Source: an uncultured Alphaproteobacteria bacterium (GTDB lineage: Bacteria; Pseudomonadota; Alphaproteobacteria; HIMB59; GCA-002718135). Taken from it: 64,000 nt of DNA. The DNA is taken from the NCBI GenBank assembly GCA_902518895.1, contig CABYHL010000003.1, positions 1 through 64,000 of the forward strand, given 5' to 3'. The position numbers and the translations under genes are program-made. The notes beneath the pieces were generated by a model. The model saw nothing but the letters and a program-made list of their open reading frames with translations. It was not told the origin of the DNA and searched no databases. Below are positions 9,383-19,337 of this stretch, piece by piece; positions within the stretch are counted from its first letter, which is position 1, and the number at the start of each line of letters is the position of its first letter.

Positions 9383-10636
9383 TTACGCTGTTTGTATATT
9401 TGTATTAGATAATGGTTTTTCTCTAATTGGTAAATGGATTATTGCAGAAAAGGCACCTACTCCTATACCAACCCACCATACAATATCATAACTTCCATAG
9501 ATATCATAAAATAGACCACCTAACCAAACACCTACAAAAGATCCTAGCTGATGAGAAAAAAATACAATCCCATATAATGTACCCATAAATTTTAATCCAT
9601 AAATATGGCCTATAATTCCTGAAGTTAAAGGAACTGTTGCTAACCATAAAGCACCCATAACTATTGAAAATATAGCAATAGAAGTTGGTGTAATAGGTAG
9701 TAAGATAAATAAAATTGCCGCAATAGTCCTTCCAGTGTAAATTAAAGATAAAAGATATTTCTTATAATATCCCTTTCCTAAGGCTCCAGCAATCAAACAA
9801 CCAATTATATTAAACAATCCTATAAGAGCCATAGATAATGCACCTAAACCTTCTACAGAACTACAAACCAAACTTATTAAACTTCCTTCTATAATTGGAC
9901 TACTAGATTCAACAATAAATGCTGGAAAATGTGCAGTAATAAATGCTAACTGAAAGCCGCAAGAAAAAAAACCAAAGAACAACATTGAGTATGTTGGATC
10001 TTTTAATGCAACAAATACAGCATCAGTAATTTTTTCATTTTCATTATTAATATTTGTATTTAATAATTCTGTTTTTAAAATTGGAACAAGTATCAGTGTT
10101 ATTAATAATATAATTGAAAAGATTTCAAACACTGAAGACCAAGGCAAAAATGATAATAGAATAGAAGCAAGTGGTGGACCAACCACTTGTCCAGCCGATC
10201 CTGCAGCAGTTGTAATACCTAGTGCTAAAGATCTTTTTTCTGGAGATGTGGCTCTTCCAACTACTGCTAAAATTGGACCAAAACCACTACCAGCTATACC
10301 AAAACCAATTAATAGGTTTAAAGTTTGATGCGCCTCTGGAGTTGTAGCAGTACTACTTATGAAAATTCCAATTGCATAAAGAATTAAGCCTAGTGCTATT
10401 GCTTTTCTATCACCATATTTTTCGGCAAAAGCACTAAATAGTGGAGTGCCTATACCCCAAGCTAAATTTTGAATAGCAATGGCAAGAGAAAATTCTGAAC
10501 GGTTCCATAAAAAATCAGACGCAATAGGAATTTGAAATAGGCCAAATGTTGAACGAATTGCAAAACTTATTAAAAGAATTAAACTTCCTCCAATTAGAAT
10601 AGGAGTAAATACAGAATTAATTCTCTCATCTTTCAT
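9383..10636 (-). CDS. MFS transporter (OxlT/monocarboxylate-like)
   Basis: 12-TM hydrophobic pattern; GLFQIPIASDFLWNRSEFSLAIAIQNLAWGIGTPLFSAFAEKYGDRKAI. Confidence 0.88.
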   Translation of the reverse strand: MKDERINSVFTPILIGGSLILLISFAIRSTFGLFQIPIASDFLWNRSEFSLAIAIQNLAWGIGTPLFSAFAEKYGDRKAIALGLILYAIGIFISSTATTPEAHQTLNLLIGFGIAGSGFGPILAVVGRATSPEKRSLALGITTAAGSAGQVVGPPLASILLSFLPWSSVFEIFSIILLITLILVPILKTELLNTNINNENEKITDAVFVALKDPTYSMLFFGFFSCGFQLAFITAHFPAFIVESSSPIIEGSLISLVCSSVEGLGALSMALIGLFNIIGCLIAGALGKGYYKKYLLSLIYTGRTIAAILFILLPITPTSIAIFSIVMGALWLATVPLTSGIIGHIYGLKFMGTLYGIVFFSHQLGSFVGVWLGGLFYDIYGSYDIVWWVGIGVGAFSAIIHLPIREKPLSNTNIQTA

Positions 10637-10686
10637 ATTTTATTAGATAACAGGAAGAATTTTTATTTCTAGAATTTTTATTATTA

Positions 10687-11163
10687 TTAAATCGTATTAT
10701 TTAATTCTGTCTTTTCGTTTTCTTCTTTTTCAGGAACAACATATGCAACAGCACAATGATCTAAACAATAAGGCTTATCTTCAAATCTATCTTTACCACA
10801 AAAACGAAAGTCAGCTTCATCAGGATGACCTTCAGGCCATTCACAACCTCTCTTTGGAGCTGCAGTGAATATATTTTTAACAACCGGTTGGAAAACAGCG
10901 GGCTCTTTAGAGACAATCTCTTGTTCTTTGGTGCTTTCAAAATTTAATTTTGGCATTACTGGAGATCTAGCTTTTTTTCGATCAGGCTTAACAGCTGTTC
11001 TTCTTATAGGTGATGGTCTTCTCTCTAGTCCAATTCTATGAGCTTTTCCAACCACTGCGTTTTTGGTGAAACCTAATAATTTTCCAATTTGAGCTGTTGG
11101 TAGACCTTGGTCCCATAAATCTCTAAGTTTTGCTACATTATTATCATCCCAAGGCATAATCAA
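10687..11163 (-). CDS. gcrA: GcrA cell-cycle regulator
   Basis: MPWDDNNVAKLRDLWDQGLPTAQIGKLLGFTKNAVVGKAHRIGL HTH and GCEWPEGHPDEADFRFCGKDRFEDKPYCLDHCAVAY C-terminal module. Confidence 0.93.
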   Translation of the reverse strand: MIMPWDDNNVAKLRDLWDQGLPTAQIGKLLGFTKNAVVGKAHRIGLERRPSPIRRTAVKPDRKKARSPVMPKLNFESTKEQEIVSKEPAVFQPVVKNIFTAAPKRGCEWPEGHPDEADFRFCGKDRFEDKPYCLDHCAVAYVVPEKEENEKTELNNTI

Positions 11164-11295
11164 ACTCCATTACTACATTTAGTAGCTTAAAAAAGGTTTA
11201 ATATACTAAATATATGTATTAAAAAAGATAAAACTGCAAATTTTTAAATAAAATCAATGATTTCCAGCATTTTTTTTATATACATGTGAATAGAA

Positions 11296-12492
11296 ATGAA
11301 AGAATTAAGAGATCTAGACTGTAAAAATAAAAAAATAATTGTTCGAGTTGATTTAAACGTACCAGTTTTGGAAGGGACAATTACAGATCATTCAAGAATT
11401 ATTGCTATTTTACCAACACTAGAAAAACTAATTAACAATAAAAATAAGGTATTCTTAATTGCTCATTTTGGCCGACCTAAAGGTGAAGTTAATAAAAAAT
11501 ATTCTATTGAATTTTTATGTTCAGAATTAAAAAAATTTTTAAATCTAAACACAATACATTTTTTAGCTAACTGTGAAAAAAAAATAATTGAGACAAAAAT
11601 TGCTGAAATGGAATGGGCAGAAATTTGTCTATTAGAAAATATACGTTTTAATTCTGAAGAAGAAAAAAATGATCTAGATTTTTCAAAATTATTAGCTTCT
11701 AGTTTTGACATATATATCAATGACGCCTTTTCTGCATCTCATCGTAATCATGCATCTATAACAGGTATTTCTAAATACTTACCTTCTTACGCAGGGTTAA
11801 GTTTCTCAAAAGAAATTGAAAATTTAGACAAATTTTTAGAAAATTCAAACAAGCCAAATCTAGCAATTATAGGTGGCTCAAAGGTTTCAACAAAAATAAA
11901 AGTTTTAGAAAATTTAGTTGAGATTTTTGACTCTCTTGTAATTGGTGGTGCAATGGCAAATACCTTTTTGCTATCAAATAACTATAAAGTTGGATCTTCT
12001 CTAGTAGAAAATGATTTTATTGAACTATCAAAAAAGATACAAAAAAAAGCAGAATCAAAAAATTGTAAAATACTTTTACCAATTGATGCTGTTTGCTCAA
12101 AAAACATAGAAGATAGAGTAAATATCGAGACTTACTCAATAAATAATATTCCAAATGACCAAATGATATTAGATGTTGGTGAGCAAACTACAAAGTTAAT
12201 TTCAGATGAAATATTAAAATCTAAATCACTATTATGGAATGGTCCATTAGGTGCATTTGAGTATAGTCCATTTGATAAAAGTACAATTTCAGTTGCAAAT
12301 ATTATACAAAATTATTCAAGTAAATCTCAATTAGATGCTCTAGCAGGAGGAGGAGATACACTTGCAGCAATAAAAAAAGCTAAAGCAAATGATGCATTTA
12401 AATATTTGTCTACAGCTGGGGGTGCATTTTTAGAGTGGCTTGAGGGAAATAAATCACCAGGATTTATAGCATTAAGAGAAAACAATTTTTAA
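11296..12492 (+). CDS. pgk: Phosphoglycerate kinase
   Basis: KKIIVRVDLNVPVLEGTITDHSRI; NDAFSASHRNHASITG; GGGDTLAAI. Confidence 0.96.
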   Translation: MKELRDLDCKNKKIIVRVDLNVPVLEGTITDHSRIIAILPTLEKLINNKNKVFLIAHFGRPKGEVNKKYSIEFLCSELKKFLNLNTIHFLANCEKKIIETKIAEMEWAEICLLENIRFNSEEEKNDLDFSKLLASSFDIYINDAFSASHRNHASITGISKYLPSYAGLSFSKEIENLDKFLENSNKPNLAIIGGSKVSTKIKVLENLVEIFDSLVIGGAMANTFLLSNNYKVGSSLVENDFIELSKKIQKKAESKNCKILLPIDAVCSKNIEDRVNIETYSINNIPNDQMILDVGEQTTKLISDEILKSKSLLWNGPLGAFEYSPFDKSTISVANIIQNYSSKSQLDALAGGGDTLAAIKKAKANDAFKYLSTAGGAFLEWLEGNKSPGFIALRENNF

Positions 12493-12493
12493 C

Positions 12494-13033
12494 TTAATCT
12501 TCAATTTGATATTTCTTAATTAAAGGGAATTGTGTCATTGTAAAAATAAACGTAATTGGCAAGATACCAAAAACTTTAAAATTTACCCAAACATCAGTAC
12601 TTTGTGTTCTCCAAACAATTTCATTTAAAACAGCAAGTGCAACAAAAAAAGCAATCCACCTTTGAGTTAATATTCTCCATCCATCTTCTTCTAGTTTAAG
12701 TGCAGCACCTAAAAGATACTTTAAAAGAGGTTTTTTAACAATCACTCCTCCATATAAAATTAATGCGAAGATCATATTTATTATTGTTGGTTTCATTTTA
12801 ATAAAAATTTCATTGTCAAAATAAATTGTTAGACCTCCAAATATTAATACAATCGTAGCCCCAAGAGTTGGCATAATTGGTATTTTTTTCTCAAGTATAT
12901 ATGAAATGATTACTGAAATTACAGTTGCAATCATAAGAGGAAGTATTGCTTCTTGAAGACCACTTCTTGTATAAAAAATAAAGAATACTGCTAGCGGTCC
13001 TATATCAATTAATAATTTATAAACTGACTTCAT
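12494..13033 (-). CDS. ispZ: Inner-membrane septation protein (IspZ/YciB family)
   Basis: LLIDIGPLAVFFIFYTRSGLQEAILPLMIATVISV; TQRWIAFFVALAVLNEIVWRTQSTDVWVNFKVFG. Confidence 0.92.
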   Translation of the reverse strand: MKSVYKLLIDIGPLAVFFIFYTRSGLQEAILPLMIATVISVIISYILEKKIPIMPTLGATIVLIFGGLTIYFDNEIFIKMKPTIINMIFALILYGGVIVKKPLLKYLLGAALKLEEDGWRILTQRWIAFFVALAVLNEIVWRTQSTDVWVNFKVFGILPITFIFTMTQFPLIKKYQIED

Positions 13034-13950
13034 TTTTGTTCTTCTAGATTTAAAATAGATCTAGCAAAGTTTTGAGAATTAAAGGTTACAAGGTCCTCAA
13101 TACTTTCTCCAAGACCAACATAACTTATAGGGATTTCAAATTTATTTGCAATTGAAATTAATGCTCCACCTTTTGCTGTTCCATCCAATTTAGTTATTAT
13201 AAGACTTGATACATTAAGTTCATATCCAAAGATTTCCACTTGCTTAATCATGTTCGAACCATTCGTTCCATCTAAAACTAACACAGTTTCAATATTAAAA
13301 GAGGAATTAACTTTTGAGATAACATTCTTCAATTTAATTAGCTGATTAATGAGGTTGGTATTATTTGATAATCTTCCAGCAGTATCTATAAGTAAAAAAT
13401 CATAATTTTCTTTTCCAAATTCTTCAGTTGCCTGATACGCTACGCTTGCTGGATCTTGATTACTTTTTCCAGCGATAAAACCATTATTGTTTTTTTTCGC
13501 CCATTTCTCCAACTGCTCAACAGCTGCTGCCCTAAATGTATCACAGGCCGCAATCAGAATTTTTTTATTTAATAAAATTTTATTTGCAATTTTACCAATA
13601 GTGGTTGTTTTTCCACTTCCGTTTACTCCAACAAATATTAATATTTTTTTTTCATCATTTTTTTCATTTATCAGAACATGTTCTCTTGGAAGTAATATAT
13701 TTTCTATATTTTGAGCTAAGATTTCTAATACATTTTTTATTCCATCATCATTTGAAATTTTTATTTTTTTTATAGAATCTATTAGCTGATTTACAACATC
13801 CAAACTAATATCAGATGAAATAAGTACATTTTCTAATTCTTCTAAAGTTAAATCGTCTATTTTTTTGTTTTTTAAAATCTCTAAAATATTAAAAGAAAGT
13901 ATATTTGAAGTTTTACTTAACTTATCTTTAAATATTGCGAACAAACTCAT
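13030..13950 (-). CDS. ftsY: Signal recognition particle receptor FtsY
   Basis: GVNGSGKTTTIGKIA; AACDTFRAAAVEQL; LLIDTAGRL; TKLDGTAKGGALISIA. Confidence 0.95.
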   Translation of the reverse strand: MSLFAIFKDKLSKTSNILSFNILEILKNKKIDDLTLEELENVLISSDISLDVVNQLIDSIKKIKISNDDGIKNVLEILAQNIENILLPREHVLINEKNDEKKILIFVGVNGSGKTTTIGKIANKILLNKKILIAACDTFRAAAVEQLEKWAKKNNNGFIAGKSNQDPASVAYQATEEFGKENYDFLLIDTAGRLSNNTNLINQLIKLKNVISKVNSSFNIETVLVLDGTNGSNMIKQVEIFGYELNVSSLIITKLDGTAKGGALISIANKFEIPISYVGLGESIEDLVTFNSQNFARSILNLEEQK

Positions 13951-15206
13951 GCTATTCTTGCTAATAACGTATCATTTTCTACGCCTGTGTATATACAGGA
14001 AATTATATTTCCCTCTTTAAACTCTTCTTCAAGTTTTACTTTTAAAAAATGCTGATCTTTTCCAAGTGAAAAATTTTCTTTTCTACTTTCAATTAAAATT
14101 TGTTCCTTCTTTCCAATATTTCTTTTTAAATGTTGTTTTAATTTTTCCATACCTCTTTCTCTAAGTCTTCTTGCTCTATCTTTGATAATATTTTTTTGAA
14201 CTTGAGGCATTCTAGATGCTGGAGTGTTTTCTCTTGGTGAATAAGGAAAAATATGAAGATGAGTTAAATTACACTCATCAACTAGTTTAATTGAATCTTG
14301 AAACATCGTTTCTGTTTCTGTTGGAAAACCGGCAATTATATCAGCACCAAATGTTGCATCTTTCCTAATAGATAAAACTTTCTTACAAAAATTAATTGCC
14401 ATTTCCCTTGAATGTCTTCTTTTCATTCTTTTCAAAATTAAATTGTTTCCAGCTTGTAAACTTATATGAAAATGAGGCATCAATCTTTCGTCCTTTAAAA
14501 CATCCCAAAAATCTTCGTCTATTTCAGCGCAGTCAATTGAAGACAAACGCAGCTGTCTTAATTCAGGTACTAATTTTAGAATTCTTTTAATTAAATTAGA
14601 AAAAGTAGGTTTTGCTGGAAGATCTTTTCCATAATCAGTTATATCTACTCCTGTTAAGACTACTTCATTATATCCATTGCTAACAATTTTTTTTATTTTA
14701 TTTACTATCTCTCCAGCAGGTACACTTCTATTATTACCCCTGCCAAATGGAATAATACAAAAAGTACAGCGATGGTTACAACCTTGTTGTATTTCAATAT
14801 AAGCTCTCGATTTTCCTTCAAATTTTTCAATTGAATTAGGTACTGTTTTACTTTCTTCTAATATATTTCCTACTTTAAGATTTTTAGACTGATCGATATT
14901 TTTCCATGTTAAAGTTTCTAATTTTTCTGTGTTCCCAATTACTGAGTCTACTTCTTTTAAATCTTTATATTTTAATGGATTGATTTGAGCCGCACATCCT
15001 GTAACTACTATTTTATTATTAGGAAAATTTTTTTTTGCCTTTCTAATTTCATAAGAAACTTTTTTCTCAGCTTCTTCAGTTACTGCGCATGAGTTTATGA
15101 CTGTAACATTATTTAAATTATTTATTTTAAGATGGTTTTTAATAATTTCACCTTCATAAATATTCAATCTACAACCTAGATTGACTACGTAGTTTTTATT
15201 TTTCAT
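13947..15206 (-). CDS. mtaB: tRNA (t6A37)-methylthiotransferase MtaB
   Basis: Radical-SAM CNHRCTFCIIPFGRG, NLGCRLNIYEGE N-terminus, TRAM-like tail. Confidence 0.93.
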   Translation of the reverse strand: MKNKNYVVNLGCRLNIYEGEIIKNHLKINNLNNVTVINSCAVTEEAEKKVSYEIRKAKKNFPNNKIVVTGCAAQINPLKYKDLKEVDSVIGNTEKLETLTWKNIDQSKNLKVGNILEESKTVPNSIEKFEGKSRAYIEIQQGCNHRCTFCIIPFGRGNNRSVPAGEIVNKIKKIVSNGYNEVVLTGVDITDYGKDLPAKPTFSNLIKRILKLVPELRQLRLSSIDCAEIDEDFWDVLKDERLMPHFHISLQAGNNLILKRMKRRHSREMAINFCKKVLSIRKDATFGADIIAGFPTETETMFQDSIKLVDECNLTHLHIFPYSPRENTPASRMPQVQKNIIKDRARRLRERGMEKLKQHLKRNIGKKEQILIESRKENFSLGKDQHFLKVKLEEEFKEGNIISCIYTGVENDTLLARIA

Positions 15207-15209
15207 AAA

Positions 15210-16028
15210 TTATATTTCTAAACTACCCCGATAACTTATTTCTGCAGGTCCTATCATAATAGATTCATTATTAATTATATTTATGTGCAGTGAACCTTTT
15301 TCAAGTTTCACTTCAGCATTATTTTCAATCAATCCTTTTTTCCACGCCGCATATACAGCGGCACAGGCACCACTACCACAAGCTAACGTAATTCCAACTC
15401 CACGTTCCCAAACTCTCATTTCAATTAAATTTGAATTAATAACTTCAACTATTTCAACATTAGTTTTTTTTGGAAAGAGCTCATGATTTTCTACTGTAGG
15501 ACCTATACTTTCAAGATCTGTATCTTTGATCGATTTTCCAAAAAAAACTACATGTGGATTACCTACATTAACAGCAACTCCATTACTATATCCATCAATT
15601 GAAATTGGTATATTCATTGTATCGACTTCTTTACTTAAAGGAATTTTATCCCAAGTATTTTTTATTGAACCCATGTTGACACTTATATTGTTATCTATTT
15701 TTTTTGATTCTAATATGCCTGCATCAGATTGAATTTTTAAAATTTCTTTATTTGAATCTTCATCAAATAGTATTTTTGCCACGCAGCGTGTTCCATTACC
15801 ACAAGCTTCGGCTCTATCACCACCAGGATTAAAAATTTCAATTTCAGCATCAGCAATTTGATTACTTGTATTATTAATTGTGATTAATTGATCACACCCT
15901 GCCCCAGTTCTTCTGTCACTGAGTCTTTTAATAATATCTTCAGTAATTGCGATATTGTTAGACCTTTTATCTATGATAACAAAATCATTCCCAAGTCCAT
16001 GCATCTTTATAAAGTCTACTTTTTGCAT
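15210..16028 (-). CDS. dapF: Diaminopimelate epimerase
   Basis: MHGLGNDFVIID; EACGNGTRCVAK; LACGSGACAAV. Confidence 0.96.
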   Translation of the reverse strand: MQKVDFIKMHGLGNDFVIIDKRSNNIAITEDIIKRLSDRRTGAGCDQLITINNTSNQIADAEIEIFNPGGDRAEACGNGTRCVAKILFDEDSNKEILKIQSDAGILESKKIDNNISVNMGSIKNTWDKIPLSKEVDTMNIPISIDGYSNGVAVNVGNPHVVFFGKSIKDTDLESIGPTVENHELFPKKTNVEIVEVINSNLIEMRVWERGVGITLACGSGACAAVYAAWKKGLIENNAEVKLEKGSLHINIINNESIMIGPAEISYRGSLEI

Positions 16029-16137
16029 ATTTGTTTTATAACCTAATTTATCGATAAATCTCAGTAAATATGGGAAATTTAAGAATACTTGACTTTCAAT
16101 TATTCAGCTAATAGAGGGTCACCAATAAATCCTATAT

Positions 16138-16164
16138 TTGTAAACGAATTGAGCTTGTTACAAT
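16138..16164 (+). promoter_or_regulatory. Putative sigma-70-type promoter of ffh
   Basis: TTGTAA (16138-16143), 15-nt spacer, TACAAT (16159-16164); would start transcription near 16170, just before the 16175-16205 hairpin. Confidence 0.4.
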
Positions 16165-16174
16165 TGTGATAGGT

Positions 16175-16205
16175 ACTCTAGCCCACGAGTTTCGTGCCCT
16201 GGAGT
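16175..16205 (+). ncRNA. Long hairpin in ffh 5' leader
   Basis: ACTCTAG-CC-CACGA-GTT-TCGTG-CC-CTGGAGT: 7 bp (one GU), symmetric CC/CC internal loop, 5 bp, GTT loop. Confidence 0.55.
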
Positions 16206-16225
16206 TAAAAGGCTATTGGAGATTT

Positions 16226-17590
16226 ATGTTTGATACACTGAACACAAAATTTGAAAAAATTGTTCAAAGTATTCGGGGTAAGGCTGTTATATCAGAAACA
16301 GATCTTGAAGTTACATTACGTGAAATTAGAATTGCTCTGTTAGAGGCAGACGTTTCATTAGTTGTAGTAAAAGAATTTATAAATTCCATCAAGTCAAACA
16401 TTTTAGGAAAAGAAATTCTCAAATCTGTTAAGCCAGATCAAATGATCATAAAGCTTGTGCAAGATGAACTTGTAAAAATTCTTGGATCAGAAAATAAATC
16501 TCTAAATTTATCCTCGTCTCAATTAACTAAAATATTGTTTTGTGGATTACAGGGATCTGGGAAAACAACATCAATTGCCAAACTTTCCTATTTGCTAAAG
16601 AAGTCTTCAAAGAAAAAAATTTTACTAGCATCAGCAGACATTTATCGACCAGCAGCACAAGAACAATTAAAAGTATTAGCTGAAGAAACCGGCTCAGATT
16701 TCTTTAATCACAATCTAAAATCAGTCATTAAGATTGTTGATGATTCCATAGACTATGCTCAAAAAAATTTATTTGATATTCTTATTTTAGATACTGCTGG
16801 ACGACAAGTTGTAGATAAAAAGTTAATGAGTGAATTAATAGAAATTGAAAATAAGTTTAAACCTGACGAAACATTATTAGTAGCAGATGCTCTAACAGGA
16901 CAAGATGCTGCAAATGTAGCTAAAAGTTTTAGTGATGCAATAAATATTACTGGATCAATTTTAACTCGAATAGATGGTGATAGCAGAGGTGGTGCAGCAC
17001 TATCAATTAAATCGATAACAAACTCTCCTATAAAATTTATAGGACTAGGTGAAAAAGTAGAAAATTTTGAACCTTTCCATCCTGAAAGAATTGCACAAAG
17101 AATTTTAGGTATGGGAGATATTGTATCTCTCGTCGAAAAGGCTGCTGAAAATATTGATAAAGAAGAAATGGAAGATATGGTAAAAAAGATCGCTAAAGGA
17201 AAATTTGATCTTGAAGATTTTGCCAATCAATTAAAGCAAATGGGTAAAATGGGTGGAGTCTCCGGGTTACTTTCTATGATGCCAGGTGTTTCAAAGGCAC
17301 AGAAGTTAATGGCAGAAAATAAAATTTCTAATTCAATGATTGATAAACAAATAGCTATAATCAGTTCAATGACAAAAAAAGAAAGGGCTGATCCAGATAT
17401 TATAAAGGCTTCACGTAAAATTAGAATTTCAAAAGGATCTGGAACAAAAGTTCAAGACGTTAACAGGTTATTAAAACAGTTTCTCCAATCACAAAAAATG
17501 ATGAAGAGAATGAAATCAATGGGCAAAGGAGGAATTCCCAGTGATTTAATGCAAAAATTACAAGGAAATCTTCCTCCAAACATAAATTAG
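16226..17590 (+). CDS. ffh: Signal recognition particle protein Ffh
   Basis: MFDTLNTKFEKIVQSIRGKAVISETDLEVTLREIRIALLEADVS; GLQGSGKTTSIAKL; Met-rich M domain. Start moved from the ORF-track 16166 to the ATG at 16226. Confidence 0.96.
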   Translation: MFDTLNTKFEKIVQSIRGKAVISETDLEVTLREIRIALLEADVSLVVVKEFINSIKSNILGKEILKSVKPDQMIIKLVQDELVKILGSENKSLNLSSSQLTKILFCGLQGSGKTTSIAKLSYLLKKSSKKKILLASADIYRPAAQEQLKVLAEETGSDFFNHNLKSVIKIVDDSIDYAQKNLFDILILDTAGRQVVDKKLMSELIEIENKFKPDETLLVADALTGQDAANVAKSFSDAINITGSILTRIDGDSRGGAALSIKSITNSPIKFIGLGEKVENFEPFHPERIAQRILGMGDIVSLVEKAAENIDKEEMEDMVKKIAKGKFDLEDFANQLKQMGKMGGVSGLLSMMPGVSKAQKLMAENKISNSMIDKQIAIISSMTKKERADPDIIKASRKIRISKGSGTKVQDVNRLLKQFLQSQKMMKRMKSMGKGGIPSDLMQKLQGNLPPNIN

Positions 17591-17602
17591 AAAGGAAATA
17601 AA

Positions 17603-18115
17603 ATGCCAGTAAGAATAAGATTATCAAGAGGTGGTGCAAAGAAAAGACCATTTTATAGAATAGTAGTTGCTGATTCTAGAAGAGCTAGAGATGGAAAATT
17701 TATAGATCAAATTGGAACTTATAACCCAATGCTTCCAAAGGATAGCGCTGATAGAGTTAAAATCGATTTAGACAAAGCTAAGGAATGGATTGCAAAAGGA
17801 GCAAAACCATCAGATAGAATTTCTATTTTTCTAAGCAATCTTGGTGTGATGGAAAAACCAGTTATTACTGAAAAAACAAAAAAACATCTACCTAAGAAAA
17901 AAGCACAGGAACGTTTAGCTGCTGCTAAAGAAAAAGAAGAAGCTGCGAAAGCTGCAGCAGAAGAACCAAAAGCAGAAGAAGCAGAAGCTAAGCCAGCTGA
18001 AGATGCACAACCTGCAGAAGAACCAAAAGCAGAAGAAGTAGAAGCTAAGCCAGCTGAAGATGCACAACCTGCTGAAGAACCAAAAGCAGAAGAAGCAGAA
18101 GCTAAAAAAGAATAA
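17603..18115 (+). CDS. rpsP: 30S ribosomal protein S16 with acidic Ala/Glu/Pro repeat tail
   Basis: [44 protein letters not shown]-terminal AEEPKAEE[AV][10 protein letters not shown] repeats. Confidence 0.97.
   Translation: MPVRIRLSRGGAKKRPFYRIVVADSRRARDGKFIDQIGTYNPMLPKDSADRVKIDLDKAKEWIAKGAKPSDRISIFLSNLGVMEKPVITEKTKKHLPKKKAQERLAAAKEKEEAAKAAAEEPKAEEAEAKPAEDAQPAEEPKAEEVEAKPAEDAQPAEEPKAEEAEAKKE
17957..18112 (+). repeat. 57-bp (19-aa) tandem repeat within rpsP, 2 full copies plus a partial third
   Basis: Copy 1 17957-18013, copy 2 18014-18070 (nearly identical at the nucleotide level), partial copy from 18071. Confidence 0.93.
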
Positions 18116-18129
18116 AATCAATTTTTGCT

Positions 18130-18636
18130 TTGAGTAATAAAGATATTATTCTTGTTGGTCAGTTTGGATCTCCTTTAGGATTAAAAGGTGAAATAAAAGT
18201 TAATATGATGACTACCTCTTTTGAAGTTTTTAAAAATTTAAAAAAATATTATAATTTTGATGGTTCAGTTGCTTGGAATTTTAAAAATATTTTATTCAAA
18301 AATAATAAGTGTGTTGTTCAAGTTGAAAAATACTTTTCTAGAGAAGATGTTTTAGAGCTTAAAGGTCAAAAAATTTTTTCAAATAAGAAATTTTTTCCAA
18401 AAACAAAAGATAATGAGTTTTACATAAACGATCTAATCGAATGCATGATTTTCTTGAAAGACAATACTATTATTGGAAAAGTTTTAAGTGTTCAAAATTT
18501 TGGGGCAGGTGATTTATTAGAAGTCAAATATAATACCAAACTTATTCTTATACCTTTTGATAAAACAAATATTTTATCAGTTAATATTAATAAAAAAGAA
18601 ATTATAGCTGATCCAATACATGGTATTCTTGATTAA
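18130..18636 (+). CDS. rimM: Ribosome maturation factor RimM (TTG start)
   Basis: ILVGQFGSPLGLKGEIKV; position between rpsP and trmD. Confidence 0.92.
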   Translation: MSNKDIILVGQFGSPLGLKGEIKVNMMTTSFEVFKNLKKYYNFDGSVAWNFKNILFKNNKCVVQVEKYFSREDVLELKGQKIFSNKKFFPKTKDNEFYINDLIECMIFLKDNTIIGKVLSVQNFGAGDLLEVKYNTKLILIPFDKTNILSVNINKKEIIADPIHGILD

Positions 18637-18637
18637 A

Positions 18638-19336
18638 ATGAGAGTAGTAATTTTAACTTGTTATCCTGAGATGTTCCCTGGTTCACTAGGATATTCTGTA
18701 ATCGGAAATGCATTAAAAAATAAAAAATTTTCTCTCAAGATAGTCAATCTACATAATTTTGGAATTGACAAAAGAGGAAGTGTTGATGATGAACCTTTTG
18801 GGGGAGGCCCTGGAATGGTTATTCGTCCAGATGTGATTGAAAAAGCATTAAATTCAATCACTTTCAAAACCGATAATTACTGCAAAATTTTCCTGACACC
18901 GTCAGGTCAGAAATTATCTCAAGCCAAACTTAATAATCTATCAAAATATGATGAAATGCTTATTTTATGCGGTAGATTTGAAGGGGTTGACCAAAGAGCT
19001 ATAGAAATTCTTGATTTTCAGGAAATAAGTATCGGTGATTACGTCCTTTCTGGTGGTGAGATTGCTGCCCAGGTGTTAGTTGAAGGTTGTATTCGTCTCA
19101 TTCCTGGAGTATTAGGGCAGCCACAAAGTTTATTAGAAGAATCTTTTTCTAATAATCTGCTTGAATATCCTCATTATACCAGACCACAAACATGGGAAGA
19201 TATTCAGGGAAACAAACATGAAGTTCCAGATGTTTTAACATCAGGTAATCATGAAAAAATTGATAAATGGAGAAAAGAAAAATCGGTTGAAAAAACTAAA
19301 GAATTAAGACCAGATCTTTATAAAAAGGAAATATAA
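18638..19336 (+). CDS. trmD: tRNA (guanine-N1)-methyltransferase
   Basis: [51 protein letters not shown]. Confidence 0.96.
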   Translation: MRVVILTCYPEMFPGSLGYSVIGNALKNKKFSLKIVNLHNFGIDKRGSVDDEPFGGGPGMVIRPDVIEKALNSITFKTDNYCKIFLTPSGQKLSQAKLNNLSKYDEMLILCGRFEGVDQRAIEILDFQEISIGDYVLSGGEIAAQVLVEGCIRLIPGVLGQPQSLLEESFSNNLLEYPHYTRPQTWEDIQGNKHEVPDVLTSGNHEKIDKWRKEKSVEKTKELRPDLYKKEI

Positions 19337-19337
19337 A

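Noticed and set aside
16160-16210. ffh leader hairpin as the 4.5S SRP RNA (ffs)
   Set aside because: No GGUCAGG...GGAAG...AGCAG domain IV motif, and the stem is too short; treated as an mRNA leader hairpin instead.
16759-17226. 155-aa minus-strand ORF inside ffh
   Set aside because: Antisense to the conserved Ffh GTPase domain; composition typical of a shadow ORF.
17915-18121. Minus-strand 68-aa Phe/Cys/Trp-rich ORF opposite rpsP repeats
   Set aside because: Pure shadow of the GAA/GCA-rich repeat on the coding strand.
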